Shown here: piece after piece, positions 47,490 to 59,988 of the stretch
Layout of the letters: the number at the start of each line of letters is the position of its first letter
Numbering within the stretch: position 1 is the first letter of the stretch
DNA from: Scleromitrula shiraiana
Lineage: Eukaryota > Ascomycota > Leotiomycetes > Helotiales > Sclerotiniaceae
NCBI GenBank assembly: GCA_028455995.1
Contig: JABELC010000003.1
Coordinates: 3,596,001 to 3,660,000, forward strand
DNA: 64,000 nt
Direction of reading: 5' to 3'
Translations under genes and position numbers: made by a program
The notes under the pieces: model-generated
Database searches by the model: none
Told to the model about the DNA's origin: nothing
What the model saw: only the letters and a program-made list of their open reading frames with translations

Positions 47490-48842
47490 ATGTTTCGATT
47501 TATGAGGTCACGGTCAAGTCTGCAGACGAAGCTACCCTTAAATGTCTTAGGGACGAGCCGTTTGCCTATACGCTTGAATGCGCAAGCTCAGATGGGACAA
47601 GCGCAGACTATACAAAAGGTTCGGTTCTTGAGACCAGCATTTCGACCTAGGTATGTTTGTTGCAGACCTATATATAGAGTGTGTACTAATGTTTGTAGAA
47701 ACATTGCTATTAGTATCCTCGTCTACTATGTCTGCTTTAACGTCTACACCAAAATTGTCCTTGATCCCCTCAATGACGCCGCTGATGAGGCACTAAACTA
47801 TATACCAGAGGCAGAACTTGAAGAAGAAGAAGAAGACCCTCTTTTCATTCCGTTTCCTGGGACCACGAAACAGTTGAATCCTCGGCTTTATAAAGGGAGT
47901 GATCCGGAATGGCAATATTTCATCAAATTTAGCAAGGACAAAGCCCTTGGACAGAAAATTAAGGGTACGTTTATGTGCATTAAATTCGAGCACTGGAGGT
48001 GTATAGTTAACGATTTGTAGATGATTTGGTTGAGTATACGAGAAAAACTGCCAGTAAGAATACAGTGTTGGCCAAAGCATGTGGGAAAGTGTTCAAAGTT
48101 AGGAGGGCTTGGCTTGATATCGACTTTCCAATAGCCCCACCGCCAACGTTTGAGAGATCCGGGTAAGTTCCCAACCAGAATATGGAAGGTCAAATTAACA
48201 ATTCTTAGGATTGAATTCGGATATGATTCTATCTCATGGGTTACACAACCAGTGGATTCTAAAGTAGTATTTAAAGTTCGAAACACACTCTGGCCATCAG
48301 CTGTTATGCAGTCAACGTGGAGCTTCACCAAAGTTTTGGTAGCTGAAGAAGTGAAAAATATTGCCACCAAGCTCGGAATCAGAGCACAAACCCCACCTCC
48401 TCTAGTGTCGAATGTACTCATGTCTCGAACTTCACAAATTATGAAAAACCCTATACCCTCTAAAGATGGTCCGCCACCACAACCCATCGGGGACAACAAG
48501 AAAGCAATCACCGATGCTCCTGTACCAGGAAAACCAACTATAATGGGCGTTGAATCTGGACTAACATCTCCACTCTCTCCCGCCGTATTCCACGCACATT
48601 TCCTCCGACCTCTCCTAGCATTCAAAACAACACTGCAACGAAAATGGAAATTCGCTCCTATTTGGCCACCAAGAGGTTGCATCGAAGTCTCAGGAATGGT
48701 GGAACTCGAGACATCTATTGCCTGGCTGGTGCTCGATGTATCAGCATTCTGGGACCCGAAAACTAAAGCATATGATCAAGATAGTATGTCTATTAAATTA
48801 AGGAGACTGCAAGGGAAAAAACAGTCGCCTATGGGTAGATGA
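47490..48842 (+). CDS. Probable mitochondrial membrane protein, unknown function
   Basis: Exons 47490-47650, 47699-47964, 48021-48162 and 48209-48842 join to 400 residues. The N-terminus is Arg/Ser/Leu-rich without acids for about 50 residues (MFRFMRSRSSLQTKLPLNVL), a plausible mitochondrial presequence. A helix NIAISILVYYVCFNVYTKIV comes next, then an acidic linker and conserved-looking blocks: WQYFIKFSKDK, RRAWLDIDFPIAPPPTFERS, WVTQPVDSKVVFKVRNTLWP, SFTKVL and FRP-type WKFAPIWPPRGCIEVSGMVE near the end. I recall comparable fungal hypothetical proteins but no assigned function. Inner-membrane location is inference. Confidence 0.75.
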
Positions 48843-51509
48843 TATCCATATCCATGGATTGGCGTTCTTCATTTGATGGCGTTTGTAATTCGGTTAGCAT
48901 GGGATGACATAGGATAGGTCATGGCATGATATGATGGGTAATACGTCCCTGCGTGTCATGCTTTACATATGATTTGTGGCGTAGATAGACACTTAGGGTT
49001 AGGATCTTGGTTCTACATTGAGGGAGTTTGATTATAAATTTGGGGTAATTTGATTGATGGTGTGCACACAGGTGGTATACCGCATCATAATGGGGCTGAG
49101 GGAAGAACGAGGACATGAAATGGAGGGAAAGAAAAAGTACTTGACTAACATTACTTATTTTATGGTGAAATATCCATATACCTCTATATATCTTATCAAC
49201 CAAACTCTTTAAATTTTGGACTTTTTCTCCCTTTAAGTTTTGAATCTTTCATATGCATTGCTATATACACAGATTATATTCTAATGTGAAGTAAAAAGCC
49301 CAATACATGTTTCCTACTACATAGTCTAAGTGGATAGATAGGACAGGTTATAGTTTTCTCGTGGTTGTATATGATATACAGACTTACAGACTTGACAGGA
49401 GGAATCTTCTACATTCTGTTATTGGAGTATTGGGCTCCGTCTAGGACATTTGTAAGATTCTTCGTTTAAGTGAACGTGAGTTCTCACATGTTGATAACAT
49501 ATTGTTTTGAGTTTCCAAGGTGGATTTCTGGATTTATGTGGGCTGTTTAGGGTGGGTTGATACTGCTATGAGCTGAGATGTTCGATATTATGGTACTCTC
49601 ATCCATGTAGTATTCTTTATTGTCTAATTTCTTCTTAGCTTTGTTTTTTATCTTTCATAAGATTATGAGATGGTATGTTTGGATTCTTCATAGATCCCTA
49701 CCTTAACGTAAAGCATTTATATCAAGCCTGTGTTCACATCCTGAGCCTGGTCCATTCATACCTAGCCTGCTGCGACGATTCTACTCGCAGTGTTGGAAAG
49801 AAGCACTGTAGCAACCTGCTTTCTGGTATGTCACTTGATATACCTCTCTTGTCTTTCTTAGATTCGTATAGCCAGTTTTTTGCACTTTCATTTTCAGACA
49901 TTTTTCAATCCACCCGTTTTGTTGTCAGTTTCAATAATTTTGAGGACTGTTGTTTTTCAATAGCGACCCTTTCTGCTGTTGTCAGATTTTCCAATATCGC
50001 TGCCATAAAAGTGAATTTATACCGCCATAATAAGGAATACTAAACTGTACCAAGCGGTACCACTAGCATCATTTAATTAACATCTCATAAAAGCAAACTG
50101 ATTCTCTGAGAGTTGTTTATCCATGAACAGTTTCTTTGATTGATATCTACATGGACTTGGTGTCCTTGGTTGAATTTATGTGTGGCTATTCTTTCTAATA
50201 GATCAAAGTAATAACAATCTATTCACCATGAAATCCACAAAGGTAACATATAAGAAAATGTTCTCTTCATAGATTCCCTTCTTTTCTTTCTTCGGCACAC
50301 GCAAATCGTTTGCTTCCTAAGACTATACAAGAATTACTCCTACCATCACTCCTGTTTGTGGTGTAACACCCCAGCGGTTACTGGCAATACTCATTTCTCT
50401 GCTGTCGTTTTTCCTCGTCCCATCTCTTCTTCCATTCGTCCCATCCTAACCTCTCTTCTTTCCCTCGTGTTTCATTCTTCCATTTGAGTGCTTTGATGCA
50501 ACTTGCTTCATGGTTCGAAACGGTAGCCGACAAATCTGAGTCCACAGCCTGAGCACATCTTCAATCATATCCTAGACGATGAGTACTACTGCCATGCTCT
50601 CTACTACTCTTCCCGTTGTCTTTCCTGCTTTTATGACCGCTCTTACTCCTAGCTTTGCCCCTCCTTCAGCCGCTATCGTCTGACTCATCATTTGCCCCTC
50701 TTACCCCTCTCCTCCTTCTACCCCTCCATCTACCCAATACAATGACCCGAGAGGCGATCAAAGAAGATGTTCTGTGTGTTCAGTTGCTAAATCAATCCGA
50801 AACAATATTTAGGGATTGATGGGACGTTAGGAGGTCTACGTTTTTGGGAAATCACCACTCTTTGTCCCTATGTTTAGAGAATTACTATTATTATGCTATC
50901 CTTGAGGAATTACAGCTTTTACTTTCTTTTTTCAATCATTCGTATTTTTGTTGTCATTTTTAGGGGGCCACTGTCTGTTTTCAATTTTGGTTCGAGACAC
51001 CATAGGTACTTACTTCTCTGTTTCTTTCCACACATTTTTTGAGACGATGGACGACAAGCCACAGCTGCCTCTTGCCCGCTGAATACACATTTTTAAGGTG
51101 ATCGTCTATGAGGACGTGAAATACGTAGAGACGTGTGAGGATGTACTTATAAGATCAGTGAATGATAAAAATAAGAGGAGAGAGTTACAGCTAAAGTTCT
51201 CAACTGAAATATACATAGCGTGATATAGATTCACTACAACTAGCATAAGAACATTTTTGTTTTATCAGGCATCATTATCCATTCGCCTGTCTGTCCATAC
51301 CCATCTTTCTCGCTTTGGATCCCCCAATCCCTTATGTTCCATGGCTCTTTCCCTTCAGTAATATAACTGACATCAAATAGCTCTTGCCTGTTTTCATTCA
51401 TTCTTTTGAAAACCTCCATTCACTCCGGAGTTAAGGACTTGAAGTTTTATAGGATCCCTTCAATATTCACAATGATCTCTTAAGACAATATCAATCAAAT
51501 TTTGCACAC
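48843..51509. other. 2.7-kb spacer without a supportable gene
   Basis: T/C-rich plus strand from about 50,260 to 51,500 suggests a long promoter or 5' leader of the downstream transporter. Several short frames lack family features. No repeats of note. Confidence 0.5.
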
Positions 51510-52643
51510 TTGCTCTCTCTCACAATGTTGCACAAACTTTCTCTTTCCACAATCAAATCATTGCTCTTTACGTCATTTGGTCCTGATTCATACCTCAATA
51601 CCTACATTCTCCTCAACCTTGCTGTTACTTTGCTCAATAAGTTACTTCTTGAGAACGCATGTTACTGCCATCACATCGCGTGTCCACTACTTGTACTGAT
51701 TTTTTCTATGTATAGTATCCGTACCCATGGCTTCTTACAGCATACCATGCGACTTGCTCGTCAATTGGAACATATCTGTTTCGTCAGCTAGAGTCGAATA
51801 ATAAGCATAACAAAAGTCACCAAATGCATGAGAGAACTCATTATATCCTTCTATTCTCCATACTCTATACTGTCAACATCGCTGTTAGCAATGTTTCACT
51901 GTATGTCTTCTATTAGCCTCAAATCTCACAAGATTACAACTCACGTTTGCTCACGTAGTGGTACAATGACTATTCCCGACCACCAAGTCATCCGTTCTTT
52001 TATACCGTTACTGGTATATTACCTTGACATAGCTCTATTTCAACACCGATACCACCACCGCACAATTCCAGCCCTCATACTTCTGATTATGGGTATATCC
52101 CTCGCAGCCAAAACACGCATGACCAGCGTATCATGGGACAATTTTCTTCTTTGTATATTCGGATGCATTCTCGCCGCGTTCAAAATGCTCTTCACCAATA
52201 GCCTACAAACGACTCTACATATCCCAACCCTCTCGATAATTCACTACGTTGCACCATTAGCAGCCATCCAAGCACTAATCTGGGCTTACATGAACGGAGA
52301 AGTAGACGAGTTTCTCGTGAAGCAGATCTCGAGTGGTCATCTTTCTCGTGATCCTTGGGGTAAGTCAACTATGCTTGCCAATGGTGTTGCGGCATTTGCA
52401 CTCAATTGGTCCAGTTTTGATACAAACAAGAAGGCGGGTCCTCTTACTATGGCTGTGCTAGGCAATATCAAACAAATTGTTTCTATTGGTGCTTCAGTAC
52501 TTCTCTTCCCAGGACAAGGTTTTAGTATATTACACGTAGTGGGGATTTCACTATCGATGTTGGGTGGCTTTCTGTACAATTGGAAGGGTGTTCAGGTTGC
52601 TGTGGAGGGGCTGGCCGAGAAAATTAATGGTGATGTGGTTTGA
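51510..52643 (+). CDS. Nucleotide-sugar/triose-phosphate-transporter-family protein (TPT, DMT superfamily)
   Basis: Exons 51510-51656, 51716-51900 and 51959-52643 join to 338 residues with about nine to ten membrane helices. Family marks are YLNTYILLNLAVTLLNKLLL, then YPYPWLLTAYHATCSSIGTY, ILYTVNIAVSNVSL, DHQVIRSFIP, LAPLAAIQALIW-like VAPLAAIQ, and FALNWSSFDTNKKAGPLTMA followed by GNIKQIVSI. Members carry nucleotide sugars or phosphorylated compounds across Golgi or ER membranes; the substrate is not readable here. Intron 1 can be placed in frame only with a GC donor (GCATGT at 51657-51662, acceptor TATAG at 51711-51715); all GT choices break the frame. The start is the first of two close ATGs (51510, 51525). 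Confidence 0.8.
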
Positions 52644-52889
52644 AAGTTTATGTTGCACTTGAAAGATGTTAATTTATATTTCGTTTGATTAATCGAATCT
52701 CTTGTAGCTCGTCTGTTGATCTCTCCTCTGCATGCCCTTCCTTCTCCACTTTGAATGGACATTCAAGGAATAGATGAGCTTGGCTTGATTGTATCACACT
52801 TCAGTTATCAAATCTTGATTTGCATGTTTCCCCGCCATTACTAACTCGCCCTCTAAATGTTATACTACGCTGTCAGTTCACTCTAGCCC

Positions 52890-54254
52890 TCAAGATCCAT
52901 CTACGATTTCCCCCCTCACCGTCGGTGTATTCCCAAAACTTTCCAATCCTCTATTGCCTCCCATTTGGGCTTCCTTAGTGCTCGCATCTAATAAGGCCTG
53001 CGGATCAGCCATCTCCAATGCCCCACTAACACTAACGTCCGCCTTCAAGGCCGAATATCTCGCCCCCGCCTGCGTCAACAAAACCTGAACCTCCTTCTCC
53101 CTCTTTAATATATCCTCTTTCTCCTTCTCTCCCTCTTCGATCCTCTTTTTCCTCCTCCCAATTTCCATTTCCATCTTCCCTAATGTACTCCTCAACCTCT
53201 CCAAGCATTCATCCAATACTGGGATTGGAGTAATCCTCGCCGGAATCTGTGATTTTTCCTTTTCTGCTGCTTCCTCATCGTATTTATGTAAACCATCCAT
53301 ACCAGCTCTCGTCTGTGCCGCCTCATAAGCAGCCCTCCTTTCCGCCTCTGAATCATCACTTTCTCCTTCGGAACTACCTCCTCCCTCGGCAGCTTGAATC
53401 AAATCGGCCATTTCCTTCTTGCGACGTTTCCGTGCTTCTCTCTCCTGTTTTTTGCCCAAGGATATTCGTCCATCCTCCACAAATTCGTCGAATCCCTCTC
53501 CCAAATCTTCATCCTCTCTGACCAATCGAGATTCTGCTTTCTTGGGTCGAGGCAATAGTGAAATTAGTCGTCCTCCATCTCCAGGATCGTCGTCATTGAG
53601 AGAGATGAAATCTTTCTCCCTTGCCATTCGCGCCCTTCTTTCCTTTTTCTCGCGTATCTCTGCTTCTGTAGGTATTATAGCTGGTGCACTCCCCCCAAAA
53701 TTAGAATCAATATCCACCACCATAGCGCCCTCTAATTCGGAGGCATCGAGCCCTTCCTGCTCTTCTGCGGAAGCTTCTGTGGATCCTAAATCTTTCGGTG
53801 CACTGGGTGTTGAGCTTTTTAACTCTTTCAGATAATCTTTACTATAAGTTGGCCTCTCCTCATCCTCATCTCTCGCCCGCATCGGTAGGGGTAATCTCGC
53901 GGTAGCATTTTTCTTTGCATTTGATTCCGTAACTTTGCGTGAGAGAGGTTTCTTTACTGGCGTGAAAGACTCCTCCTCTTCAAGATTCTCGGCATCGGAG
54001 CCTGATATTATATCACCCACACCAAAGGGCAGTCGAGAGGAAGCAGGCCTCTTCTTCTTTTTGAAAGAAGTAGATCGTCCGATTGACGGTCTGTTCGTCG
54101 AACTATCGTCTCCTGCACTACTGGTATTTGTACTGGGCGCGGCATCTGCATCTTCCATTAAGTCATCGTATGCGATACTTCGACGCAGATTGGATTTCTT
54201 TAACGGCTTTCGTACCGAAGACATGTTGACCCGTTTTGAAGGACAAGATTTCAT
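52890..54254 (-). CDS. NTR2: Spliceosome disassembly factor NTR2-like (nineteen complex-related protein 2)
   Basis: An intronless frame, 454 residues from the ATG at 54252-54254 or 444 from MSSVRKPLKK at 54222-54224; the second is the likelier start because it matches the usual basic opening. Blocks include SSVRKPLKKSNLRRSI, a phospho-site-like Ser/Asp linker, SRLPFGVGDIISGSD, FISLNDDDPGDGGRLI, RLVREDEDLGEGFDEFVEDG and a long Glu/Lys/Arg coiled-coil half (ERLRSTLGKMEMEIGRRKKR) ending in GNTPTV. This is the NTR2 domain layout. In yeast Ntr2 works with Ntr1 and the helicase Prp43 to take apart spent spliceosomes. It faces the SmG gene head to head. Confidence 0.85.
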   Translation of the reverse strand: MKSCPSKRVNMSSVRKPLKKSNLRRSIAYDDLMEDADAAPSTNTSSAGDDSSTNRPSIGRSTSFKKKKRPASSRLPFGVGDIISGSDAENLEEEESFTPVKKPLSRKVTESNAKKNATARLPLPMRARDEDEERPTYSKDYLKELKSSTPSAPKDLGSTEASAEEQEGLDASELEGAMVVDIDSNFGGSAPAIIPTEAEIREKKERRARMAREKDFISLNDDDPGDGGRLISLLPRPKKAESRLVREDEDLGEGFDEFVEDGRISLGKKQEREARKRRKKEMADLIQAAEGGGSSEGESDDSEAERRAAYEAAQTRAGMDGLHKYDEEAAEKEKSQIPARITPIPVLDECLERLRSTLGKMEMEIGRRKKRIEEGEKEKEDILKREKEVQVLLTQAGARYSALKADVSVSGALEMADPQALLDASTKEAQMGGNRGLESFGNTPTVRGEIVDGS

Positions 54255-54518
54255 ATATTCCAGAAAGATTCAAGCTTAAGAGTCCACAAAATGAAATGGC
54301 CGAAATAATTGACGAGGAGATGCGATCGAAGCTCTTCCGCCTCGTCTTCCTGAAGTTACACAAAATTGCTTATCAGCACGTGATCTTCAGCCTCATCAAT
54401 CGACCAATCCAATCTGATCGCATCAGCAAGCAACGAAAATTAGATTACCAGAGCAAGGCAGAGCTCAGTTGACAACGAGTATTTACACGACGAATCTCTA
54501 CAAAAACCTATCGTCAAG
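54255..54518. promoter_or_regulatory. Bidirectional promoter between NTR2 and SmG
   Basis: Only 264 bp separate the outer start codons. It contains CACGTG at 54377-54382 and CCAAT at about 54405-54409, which could serve both genes. Confidence 0.5.
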
Positions 54519-54985
54519 ATGCCTCAAGCTCAGCCAGAGCTCAAGAAGGTGAGTTCCACTCAATTCCGAGACTTAGGAATCGCGACGCGATATGAGGAGC
54601 TGGGCTAATGTCATATCTGCGAATAGTACCTCGATAAAAGACTATTCGTGCAGTTGAATGGAAGTAGAAAGGTCATTGGTGTTTTGAGAGGTTACGATGT
54701 TAGTTCTCTCTATTGTTGTGGGCCAGAGAAAGATATGATTTTACTGATACGATTCCATTCAGGTCTTTTTAAATATTGTATTGGACGATGCGGTTGAAGA
54801 GAAGGAGGGTGGTGAGAAAGTCAGAATTGGCATGGTGGTATGTCATTTCTTGTTATATTGGAGGTTAAAAAACATATGCGGGCAGAATGGCTAATGGTTG
54901 TTTTTAGGTGATTCGAGGAAACTCCGTCGTTATGCTCGAAGCGCTGGAGAGAATAGGTGGTGGACCCAGGGAAGATAGAGGTTGA
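54519..54985 (+). CDS. SMX2: Small nuclear ribonucleoprotein SmG
   Basis: Four exons, 54519-54548, 54627-54698, 54763-54837 and 54908-54985, give 84 residues. The sequence opens MPQAQPELKKYLDKRLFVQL, then NGSRKVIGVLRGYDVFLNIV (Sm1 motif, with the Asn of the uridine-binding loop) and VIRGNSVVMLEALER (Sm2, RGN). SmG is one of the seven subunits of the Sm ring on U1, U2, U4 and U5 snRNAs. Four exons in 84 codons is typical for fungal Sm genes. All introns are GT-AG. Confidence 0.95.
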
Positions 54986-55249
54986 GGTACTGCGTTGAAT
55001 TGAGGATATGGCAGGGACTGTACTGTGCCGATTTGATGGTCTGATTTGAATGATAAAAAAGTGATGGGAAATCATATTACATCTGGACCTGGGCGTTATG
55101 AGGCTGGTTATATGAGATATAAATTGCATATTGAGAATCTGGCAGACGAAGAGAAAGCGAACTACAGCTTAAATACCCCTACGATGAATATCGATTTTTA
55201 CTCTTGTGATATTCATAACACTGGTTTTTCTCATGGCGAAACTTCAATT

Positions 55250-55897
55250 TTAGGTAGAACCACTTGCCCAACTCTCCTCCACAAAACCTTCCATCAATGC
55301 ACCTTCGAATTCCTTCACCCAGCCCTTGATGCCACCCTTGAGCACCAAAACCTCTGTTTGACTCTTCTTTCCAAACTTCGCTACATCATCAATATAATCC
55401 TGCAACCAGCCTGCACATCTGGGACCTCTTCCCGAGGAAGAACCTACTCTTTTATTAACACCCCATACAGATATACATCATGAAATAGAAAACAGACTCA
55501 CCACAATAAAAGATGATCTTCTTGAAGCCTGCTCTGTTACATAGTTCAAACAATGTCTTACGAGTTTGGTAGAAACTCTGAGCAGGGAGGTTAAGAGAGG
55601 TCTTGATTGTTCCGCCCTATTCATCCATTTTCTTCATATCAACATCACGCATCAAAATAAAAATTACATGAATAGCAAATGAACAGATAAACATACAACC
55701 CAATCATCCCTTCTGACGTCTACTAGTAGGAAGGATCTAGGCTCAGATGTGATATCCATATCGTCGAATAGAGCCATGACTTCATCGGCCGAGATCTCGG
55801 GACACTTTGCGCGTGCTGGAGGGAATGCGCTCCACCAAGGCGAAGCCTCTTTTGTCTCTGCTTCTGTGTCTGGTTTTGTGGATGTAGTGTCTGTCAT
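55250..55897 (-). CDS. Rhodanese/Cdc25-like phosphatase or arsenate reductase (Acr2/Arc2 type)
   Basis: Exons 55897-55697, 55616-55502 and 55443-55250 join to 169 residues. Features: PWWSAFPPARAKCPEISADE, VMALFDDMD, SFLLVDVRRDDWVGGTI, NLPAQSFYQT, and the active loop FYCGSSSGRGPRCAGW with Cys105 and Arg111 (C-x5-R), followed by VLVLKGGIKGWV. The C-x5-R loop in a rhodanese fold is that of Cdc25 phosphatases and of yeast Acr2, which reduces arsenate with glutathione/glutaredoxin. Which activity applies cannot be decided. It is convergent with SmG (264 bp apart). Confidence 0.85.
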
Positions 55898-56153
55898 GTT
55901 GAAGTTTTGGTTTTGTTGTAAATAAATGAAGTTGTTTTGGGAAAAGAAAAATCCGAAGAAAGAGTTTTCTTGGTGGAGGTTGTAACTTTAGGCAACGTCC
56001 GTAGTTTCTAAGCTTGAGTATTTTCATCTAAGATTGTGGCTTTACATGCCGATTACACACATATATCAAAGGAAATAGTATGGTTTTTTGATATTGTATT
56101 GATTTATTACATATTTACAAGGCTCTCTGTTAGGAGAAAATAGAAGAAGTATA

Positions 56154-59100
56154 TCAATGACCCTTTTTAGAACTCTTTTTCGCCTTTTTGTGCACCTTTT
56201 CTCCCATTTCCTGTTCATAAATTTCTGCCGCTGATTCTCCAGCTTTCCTCTTGGATTTTGAACTCTTTACACTAACTACTAGATTCTTCTGCCCAGCTTT
56301 CGAGGCATTCAGGACTTGTTTCTCGGCTTCTGCCCATCCGGGTGCTTCTGCTTCTATTTCATATCTAGGTATTGAGTTAGAGAAACCGTATCTTTTGCTG
56401 CCAAGTCAAAAAAACTTACTGATCTAAAGGGAGTGCAGATATAAGCTCCCTTTGCTTCTCCTTCAGTGCCTTCATAGCTTCATCAGCTCCCTCCTCGAGT
56501 TCGTCTTCGAGTCCAGTCTCCAAAGGAACAAATCGGTCGTCCACAATTTCGTCATCCAAAGCTTCATTTGCATCTTCCCTGCTAACTCCTATGGTCTCTC
56601 GTCCTGGCATTTCAGCCTCAATCGCTCCAGATACCAATTCTCCGAAGTGTGTACTCATCTTTCGCATGATCTTGATGAACATGGCTAATAGTTGGGAGGA
56701 TGGAAGAGACAATTCCGACTCAATTGCAGTCAGATCTTTTCGCTGTAGACCAACAGCGAGCAGTATAGATTGTTGAATGCCAGTAAGCTTGATACTGGAC
56801 TTCAAGCGACCGGTGAAATACAAGATCGCAAGGGTAGGAATTAGATCAAGCACAACATGGTAATCGAGCATATTGTTTGCATATGACTCTAGGCGCTTGA
56901 GATCGAAAGGTGAAAGAAGTGAGTCGAGTTCGATCTTGGACAGTGGTTTTGGTGTAGTCGCAAGATCGGATTTTGACCCAGCATTCGCTGATTCGTCAAT
57001 GCTCAGAGCTAGGACAGAAGGGAATTCGCGGAATTGATAAGAAAGTAAAGACAAAAACCTTCGATGGAAATCCTTAGAGAAAGCTCCCAGCCATGATCTA
57101 TCATCGCTGTTCTCCAATGTGCGGATCATAACACAAGTGTGCTCACCAGTCAATTCATTTGGCGTTTGTCGGAGATAAAGTGGTACAAATGATGCCCGCT
57201 TCCAAAATCTGTGAAGAGGTTGAGTGAGACCATAACTTACACCAACATAATTGAGGTTATCGGGACGCTTTTCGGAAAGTTTGGAGAATAGTGGTGGCAT
57301 CTTTCTGATATCTCTGACCTTGATGTTATCTTCAAGCAACGATGCGCTAGCCAACTCAGCATCTGTGACTCGAGTCATAGTCTCTTCAACAAAGTCAGTT
57401 GTATCTTCCGAGAGATTAGCAAATTTGCCCTCGTAGAAGTCCGTCAATAATTCAAGTGCTTTGCTTCCATATCCCATCTTAATGTAATCGGGATTTGTTG
57501 CTATTCGGACAACACGTGCTCCAGATAGACCAGCAAAGTCTTCATCTTGGAACTGTTGACTGACGAGCCAAGGAATAAGATCACCAGCTGCTCTTTGACC
57601 TCGACTTAAGCTGTTCATGACGCTTTGTTTGCTGATCTTTCCTTCGAGCGCAACTTGAATCACACAAAGGGGCTCAGGCAAGCTTTTGCTATTCTCTTCG
57701 ATAGGTGGTACAAGAACAAATAGCTGATGAGCTGGGGCATCACTCATAAGTTGAAGATCATCGGGAGTATTTTTGTAATGACTGGCGACATAAAGGGCTA
57801 TCATTTGTTGTAAGAACTTTTCAGAAACATCGTGGAATGAAAAGAGTGTATCGCGGTTGACGTTCAACAGTTGACATTGGGAAGGATCTGGGCAACCCTG
57901 GAGCGTATTCAGTCTTGATCGAGGAAGAGTAGCATCAAGACACAATAATGAATTGAGCCATTTCTCAACTCCATCGCCTTGTGCATATCTGATTGGCTCT
58001 GATAAGGTTATTTCTCTCAGCGATCGACCTCCTGTGAAGCTGTTATCGGAAGTTTTGGCGGCTTTACCACTCGATCGATCGGCTACTTCAACATCTTCAG
58101 TTCCGTTTACTTTTGTGGTTCCTCTTGATTGCTCTCGGAGTTGTTTGATTAATTTCAAAGACAAGGATCTTCCAGTACCTTCATATCCATTAATAGTAGA
58201 TGCCATGAAAACCAGATATGGCCCCATAAGCTTTTTGACGAGGGGTAGGGGTATAGCGGCAGCTTCATCAATGACCAATAATTCGGCTTGTCCAAGGACA
58301 TGTGCGTCTTGAGGGCGAATGTATTGAATTGTTTGACGATGTTGTCGATGTATGTTCACCCGAACGATAGCTTTGTTGAAGTCGGGGTTCGTAGACTGAA
58401 TGATCGAGTAATCAACATGATCCATATAATTAAGAGCATCAAAACCCTTGAAAATGAATTCAAACAGTGTTTTCAAGTTTTCCGGGCTCGGAGATGTGAT
58501 AAATATGTTACTATATCCATGTGCCACTGCTGCAGCCACAGCTACACCAAGAGCAGCAGATTTTCCACGTCCTCTTCCGGCTGTCAATGTAACAGTGCTC
58601 TTTAAAGTCTTCTCGGCAATTGCATCAACAAAAGTCAACAGAGCTTTTGCTTGATCGACAGTTTTGGCTAAAGTCACTAGAGATCCAACAGGTTGCGTAT
58701 CTTGTAATGCATCTTTCATGCTATCCAATTCTTTTTGCGATTCGCTCTTTGGCTCATCCAAATCGGGAGGGGGAAGAGCCTTTACGTTCTTCCCTCCGGA
58801 TATAGGTAACACGTTGAGCTCATCATCTATAACCAAACACGACTCGCACTTTCCAAGAGACAAGATAAATCGTTCGTTAAATCTAGCCGTAACATCGTCA
58901 TGCGCTTCCGTTCGATATCGAGAGTGGACGTCCATGGATAATGTGTACAATTGCTTTAAACTGCTCATACCTTTGAGCAGTAACACTACAAGTCCTCCAC
59001 CCTCAACAGTTTCGATCGTTCTTGCAAGGAGGTTCGGCGTGATAGCTTCGAAGTCTTGTAAAATACACATCCCAAAAGTGTTTCCCAATATCTTATCAGT

Positions 59101-59540
59101 TTCCTTATAATAGGTATAACGAATGTTGTGTAAAGACACAAAAAGCTCGAAGGGGTCCTCGGTGTTGGCCTCTCTTATTCCACGTTTGATTTCTTTCTTG
59201 ATTTTGTTTTCACGCTTCTTGCGATGACTGTAACGGTTTAGTATGAAAGTTTGAATGCGCAAGTTTGTTTCCCAACCTTGTGAAGCCAAGAAGCTTGTTT
59301 TTATATGCCCATAACACAGATTTGTTCTGCTTCATATCCATACTGGACATGATATAATGGAGATGCACAATAACATCTTTCGACCTATCTCCAACGACCA
59401 CAATGAAGCTTCTCTTCTTCTCCTGTATACCATTTCTTATGAGCGCTGGAATGCGCGAATCTCTATGGAGGTCGAAGTTAGATTTCGGATGAATACATTA
59501 GAACAGACATTATTGCAACTTACACTGCCTTGCGAACCAT
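56154..59540 (-). CDS. KRE33: RNA cytidine acetyltransferase (KRE33/NAT10)
   Basis: Four exons, 59540-59524, 59462-59277, 59227-56420 and 56364-56154, sum to 1073 residues, the family's usual size. Exon 1 codes MVRKAV; exon 2 SRIPALIRNGIQEKKRSF and VVVGDRSKD. The helicase-like part has Walker A GRGRGKS at about residue 284 and a DEAAAIPLP Walker B; the GNAT domain has ARVVRIATNPDYIKMGYGS, the acetyl-CoA loop; a C-terminal tRNA-binding-like region precedes a Lys-rich tail (KKAKKSSKKGH) suited to nucleolar targeting. The enzyme makes N4-acetylcytidine in 18S rRNA and, with Tan1, in tRNA Leu/Ser, and is needed for 40S biogenesis. The 17-nt first exon and the last exon would be missed by a naive reading frame search. 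Confidence 0.95.
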
Positions 59541-59988
59541 TGTCTATGTGAGAAGTTTTGTTTTGGTCAAAATCCTCTTGTTGGCGACATACACACCAGC
59601 AATTCGAGATTTTGATGGCCCAGCAACTTTTTTTCGGCGATCTCACTTATCGCGAACTTTTTTTGGCAGGGCTATGTGAAGCTAGTCTATATATCGCTTA
59701 GCGTATATGCAAGGCTGAAAATTGCCGTTATCTACCCCAATCGGGAACAATGATATGGATGAACAATGCTAAATCCGAACTTGTAGGTTTTATCCATTAC
59801 CCTGACAATATTCTGACATGAAAAGGGTGAAATGATGTCTTAATAATTTGGGTATTTATTGTGCGTTATAGTCATTTAGTCTATTTAGTCAATATGTTGA
59901 ATCTATTGTACTAAACGGTCCCTTTATCGCTGATCATGCTTTTTGTACTCCCATTTTTGTACCCATCATGATGTATAAACATAACGTC
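59541..59988. other. KRE33 promoter and ERG10 3' flank
   Basis: No gene seen. The interval separates two minus-strand genes. Confidence 0.5.

Noticed and set aside
57953..58654. Plus-strand frames opposite KRE33
   Set aside because: They overlap a strongly conserved coding region and have no features of their own.
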